Of a stretch of 64,000 nt of DNA, positions 61,469-64,000 are shown one piece after another; position 1 is the first letter of the stretch; the number at the start of each line of letters is the position of its first letter. This DNA comes from GCA-2737725 sp033763995 (GTDB lineage Bacteria > Pseudomonadota > Alphaproteobacteria > Rhodospirillales > Rhodospirillaceae). The notes beneath the pieces are model-generated. The model did no database searches and was not told the DNA's origin. It saw only the letters and a program-made list of their open reading frames with translations. Both the position numbers and the translations under genes were made by a program. The stretch is taken from contig JANRJL010000056.1 of assembly GCA_033763995.1 (NCBI GenBank), positions 62,001 through 126,000 on the forward strand, in the 5' to 3' direction.

Positions 61469-61840
61469 TCACGACATCGTTCGCAAGCGTTTCTTGACAG
61501 GCCGCACCAGGCGATAACTCTCGCCGATCAGCGCCTGCATCTCGCGCCAATCGATTTTTTCCAGCGTGCGGCACAGGGCTTTCTCGCGCGGGTCATATGG
61601 AGCCTTGAAGAAGGCGTCGTTCGCCAACAGTTCCTCGCGCCGGCCCGGATCGACGTAGATGAAGATGCAGTCGGTGCGTTTGTAGCGATCGAGCACCACG
61701 AAGGGCCGCGTCCCGGCGCGGAAGGCGGGATTGCCGAAGCTCGGTTTTTCGACCACGTCGGGCAGCGCCGCGCATATTTTTCGCAGCCGCGCCAACACGC
61801 GCTCTCGCGCCGCGCTTGTCTTGCTCTTTGCGGTTACCAT
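61469..61840 (-). CDS. MmcQ/YjbR family protein
   Basis: A 123-residue protein of the MmcQ/YjbR family, small proteins with a DNA-binding-like alpha/beta fold. EKPSFGNPAFRAGTRPFVVL is the conserved signature and IFIYVDPGRREELLANDAFF follows it. The start ATG at 61840 gives MVTAKSKTSAARER. It lies between the hydrolase gene and holA, both on the same strand. The function is unknown. Confidence 0.85.
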   Translation of the reverse strand: MVTAKSKTSAARERVLARLRKICAALPDVVEKPSFGNPAFRAGTRPFVVLDRYKRTDCIFIYVDPGRREELLANDAFFKAPYDPREKALCRTLEKIDWREMQALIGESYRLVRPVKKRLRTMS

Positions 61841-61935
61841 GGTGAGCCTCTTCGGAACGAACACCGGCTTGCGGTAACGTTTTTAGTTGGTCGTATTTGC
61901 CACGCCAAGTGGAAGGCCACTTCTCGGGCAATGCT

Positions 61936-62997
61936 CTACCGCGCCCGCCGCGCGCCCTTGGCGGCCTGAGTGATCTGCATCAGCGCGCGCTCGGCCACGG
62001 CCTCGGCCGGCATGTCGGTGGATTTGGCGCGCATCTCGGCCTCGTTCAGCAGATCGAGCCCGCGCGCGATCAGCGCCTCGGACCAAGTGCTGGCCTGGTG
62101 TTGAAACCGCGCCTTGACCTTGAAGAACGGCGGTGGGCGCAGCGCCATCAGGGCCTGATCCAAACTCTTGCCGTCGTTCATGCGCCCGCGCGTTTCGTGC
62201 AGGCGCAACAGATGCCGCGCCGCCGCGCCCAGCACCATGATGGGAGAGGCGCCTTCGTCCATCATGCGCCCATAGACGCGCTGTACCGTCGCCTGGTCGC
62301 CGTCGCCCATGGCGTAGATCAGATCGTCCAGCTCCAAGGCCGCCGTGTCGCCGATGCAGGCCCGCGCGTCGTCCTCGGTGACGTTGCGCGGCGTGTCCCC
62401 TGGGCCACCCATGTACATCGCGAGCTTCTCAAGCTCGCGCCGGCTCAGTTCGCGGTCCCCACCCAGCCGGTCCGACAGCCACGCCAGGGCATCGGGTGTC
62501 GCGGTCAGTCCGCTGGCTTTCAGAGTCTCGCGAATGACGCGGTCCAGCGTTTGGCCTTCGTCGGCGTAGCACGCCACCGCCGCGCCACCGTTGGCTGCCT
62601 CGAACACTTGAACCAGTTTCGAGCGGCCGCCCACATTGCCCGCCGTGACGATCACCAGGGCCTCGCCCACGCCGTGCTCGAAATAGGCTTCGAACACATT
62701 GGCCACGGTGGTTTCCAGCCGCGCATCGCCGTCGGCATCGCGGCAGCGCACCACGCGCCGCCCGCCGGTGAAACTCAAGGCCGCCGCCTCATCGCCCAAG
62801 CGCCCCGGCGTGTCGCGCAACACGCTGGCGGCGAATTCCGTGACGCGGAACGGGTCATCGACGCTGCCGGCCACGGTCTTGGTGAGTGCGTTCATGCGCT
62901 CGCGCACCAAACCGGCATCGGGCCCATAAAGCAGAATCGCGCGCACGTCGCCCGGCTTTGCCAGGAAGCTCTCGGCCCGCGCCGGTGTGATTTTCAT
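61936..62997 (-). CDS. holA: DNA polymerase III delta subunit
   Basis: Clamp-loader wrench subunit that opens the beta clamp, 353 residues. It begins MKITPARAESFLAKPGDVRA, and the AAA+-like domain shows AILLYGPDAGLVRERMNALT, lacking a functional P-loop as in the family. RLGGDRELSRRELEKLAMYM is the delta-specific helical region. The start is ATG 62997, 23 bases from the lptE stop. holA and lptE are adjacent, a common arrangement near parB. Confidence 0.95.
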   Translation of the reverse strand: MKITPARAESFLAKPGDVRAILLYGPDAGLVRERMNALTKTVAGSVDDPFRVTEFAASVLRDTPGRLGDEAAALSFTGGRRVVRCRDADGDARLETTVANVFEAYFEHGVGEALVIVTAGNVGGRSKLVQVFEAANGGAAVACYADEGQTLDRVIRETLKASGLTATPDALAWLSDRLGGDRELSRRELEKLAMYMGGPGDTPRNVTEDDARACIGDTAALELDDLIYAMGDGDQATVQRVYGRMMDEGASPIMVLGAAARHLLRLHETRGRMNDGKSLDQALMALRPPPFFKVKARFQHQASTWSEALIARGLDLLNEAEMRAKSTDMPAEAVAERALMQITQAAKGARRAR

Positions 62998-63020
62998 GGC
63001 TCGATCTTCATGGCGGCGAC

Positions 63021-63578
63021 TTACCGCCGTGCTGCGGCTTGCTTCGGCACCAGGCGCCGGTCGAAATACACCGCCAGACGCGTCTTGATGTCGTCGCCGA
63101 GCTGTTTCAATGCGCGGTCCTCGGCGTCGGCCTGGGAGGACACCGAGGCGAACTGATCGTCGAGGATGTTGTAACTGACCACGGCCTGAGTGCCGTCGAC
63201 GAAGGCCTGCGCCCCTTGATCGTACAGCGTCAGCCGCGCGCTCATGATCAGGTTGGCGCGCGAGGTGGTGGAGTCGGGCCGCACCCCCAACTCGATGATT
63301 TGCTTGGTCAACACCACGTCCAGATCGTAGCGCGATTGCTTGGCGGGGCCGTTGCCGTGAAGCTTCTCGTTGAGGATCTGGCGCAAACGCTGCCCGGCAC
63401 GGTCGGAAATCGGACGAATGGCGGTGGCCGCCAGGGCATTGAGCACTTCGGGCCGCGCCGCGACGCCGCGTGTGCCGTAAAGCGGGCGAAAACCGCAACC
63501 GGACAGCAGCGCCGCCGCGCCCGCGCTTATCGCATACGTAAAAAACCCGCGCCGATTTGGATTGTCCGTCACCTTCAT
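63021..63578 (-). CDS. lptE: LPS-assembly lipoprotein LptE
   Basis: Outer-membrane lipoprotein that plugs LptD in LPS export, 185 residues from ATG 63578. The N terminus has a lipoprotein signal, AISAGAAALLSGCGFRPLYG, with the lipobox LSGC and the GFRPLYG block typical of alphaproteobacterial LptE. Two ATG codons, 63581 and 63578, are adjacent; AAAGG spacing favours the second. It lies upstream of holA on the same strand. Confidence 0.93.
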   Translation of the reverse strand: MKVTDNPNRRGFFTYAISAGAAALLSGCGFRPLYGTRGVAARPEVLNALAATAIRPISDRAGQRLRQILNEKLHGNGPAKQSRYDLDVVLTKQIIELGVRPDSTTSRANLIMSARLTLYDQGAQAFVDGTQAVVSYNILDDQFASVSSQADAEDRALKQLGDDIKTRLAVYFDRRLVPKQAAARR

Positions 63579-63709
63579 CATGCCTTTGCATTGCATATCT
63601 AAATGTCGTGTCAAGCGGGGCTCTCGGTTGCCGTGAGCAAGACAGCACAAAGACGATTTGACATTGGCGGTCCCCTGCCGCGAAATGCCGCCGACGCAGG
63701 GGTTTCCTC

Positions 63710-64000
63710 ATGACACAGCGCGCAAAAAAGCGACCGCGGCCCAAGGCCAAGGCGAAACGCGCCAAAGCGGCCGTTCGCACTCAAAGGATTCCGGCCTTGC
63801 GCGGCCTCAAGGCCGGACAACTGCGGCGCAAGAAATTCAAGGCCGGCGTGGTTTTGTTTCACGAAGAAGATGCGGCCGATTGCACCTACGTGGTGGTCTC
63901 CGGCGCGGTTTCCCTCAGCCGGCTCAGCCGTGGCGGCGAGGACCGCCCCTTTTTGACGCTGCGCGCCAATGAAATCGTCGGCGAAATGGCCCTTATTGCC
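63710..64000 (+). CDS. Cyclic nucleotide-binding domain protein (partial)
   Basis: The frame runs off the right edge of the window; 97 codons are visible, from ATG 63710. After a very basic N terminus (MTQRAKKRPRPKAKAKRAKA) comes a cNMP-binding beta-barrel: FKAGVVLFHEEDAADCTYVV, VSGAVSLSRLSRGGEDRPFL and NEIVGEMALIA, the GEMALI being the phosphate-binding cassette. The C-terminal output domain is outside the window. It is divergent from lptE. Confidence 0.75.
   Translation, partial: MTQRAKKRPRPKAKAKRAKAAVRTQRIPALRGLKAGQLRRKKFKAGVVLFHEEDAADCTYVVVSGAVSLSRLSRGGEDRPFLTLRANEIVGEMALIA

Noticed and set aside
61907..61922. A small hairpin AAGTGG-aagg-CCACTT after holA
   Set aside because: The stem is only 6 bp, with no T run on the minus strand. 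It could be a degraded RIME-like fragment but is too short to call.
63849..63860. A parS-like TTTCACG at the right end of the window
   Set aside because: It has only one half of the palindrome (TTTCACGAAG) and lies in the reading frame of a cNMP-binding protein.

Overview
The window is a GC-rich stretch of chromosome from an alphaproteobacterium and is almost entirely protein-coding. The assignment rests on gene order: ppsR-maf-aroE-coaE-dnaQ next to secB, timA, mltA and an Smr gene, and mnmE-mnmG-rsmG-parA-parB, are the blocks that flank the replication origin in this class. Clustered GANTC (CcrM-type) sites and RIME-like palindromes similar to those of Rhizobiales agree with it. I cannot name a genus. 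I found no rRNA, tRNA, insertion sequence, prophage or CRISPR array.

Layout. 0-15 kb: end of a bactofilin gene, nth and dapB, a cold-shock gene, a flavin monooxygenase with a cupin gene, dnaJ and dnaK, alkB, a GNAT gene, two tandem ASCH genes behind a secreted sugar dehydrogenase, grpE-hrcA, and rph-rdgB. 15-30 kb: a second cupin gene, hemW, a methyltransferase pair with a LysR regulator, an aminotransferase-ftsK-lolA block, a LysR-controlled operon of redox and detoxification genes, xthA, and a retropepsin-like gene with a small partner. 30-44 kb: amidohydrolase and orphan binding protein, hslVU, a TetR gene with a divergent GST-like gene, then the smr/mltA/timA/secB/dnaQ/coaE/aroE/maf/ppsR block. 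44-64 kb: rho, a small secreted protein, a quinone reductase-ogt-DUF255 operon, mnmE-HAD-mnmG-rsmG-parAB, a copper-export pair, then holA-lptE and the start of a cyclic-nucleotide-binding protein.

How it fits together. Transcription diverges at 44.1-44.7 kb, between ppsR and rho. That 579-bp gap carries AT-rich blocks, DnaA-box-like sequences and at least six GANTC sites, and is the best candidate for oriC. About 10 kb to the right lie two perfect parS palindromes, just before and inside the start of rsmG and upstream of parAB, so the segregation centre is near the origin. The remaining genes are mostly housekeeping: protein quality control (dnaJK, grpE, hrcA, hslVU, secB), DNA repair (nth, alkB, xthA, ogt), tRNA modification (mnmE, mnmG) and envelope assembly (lolA, lptE, mltA).

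I saw no obvious new multi-gene defence or metabolic system. The most unusual signals are non-coding: the origin candidate, a promoter-to-terminator small RNA candidate with C-rich loops near 28.5 kb, a possible structured leader before the aminotransferase gene, an apparently leaderless copper-ATPase gene behind a CueR-type operator, and several palindromic repeat families. Among proteins, ParB with a long acidic tail and a retropepsin-like protein with an altered active-site triad are worth checking.
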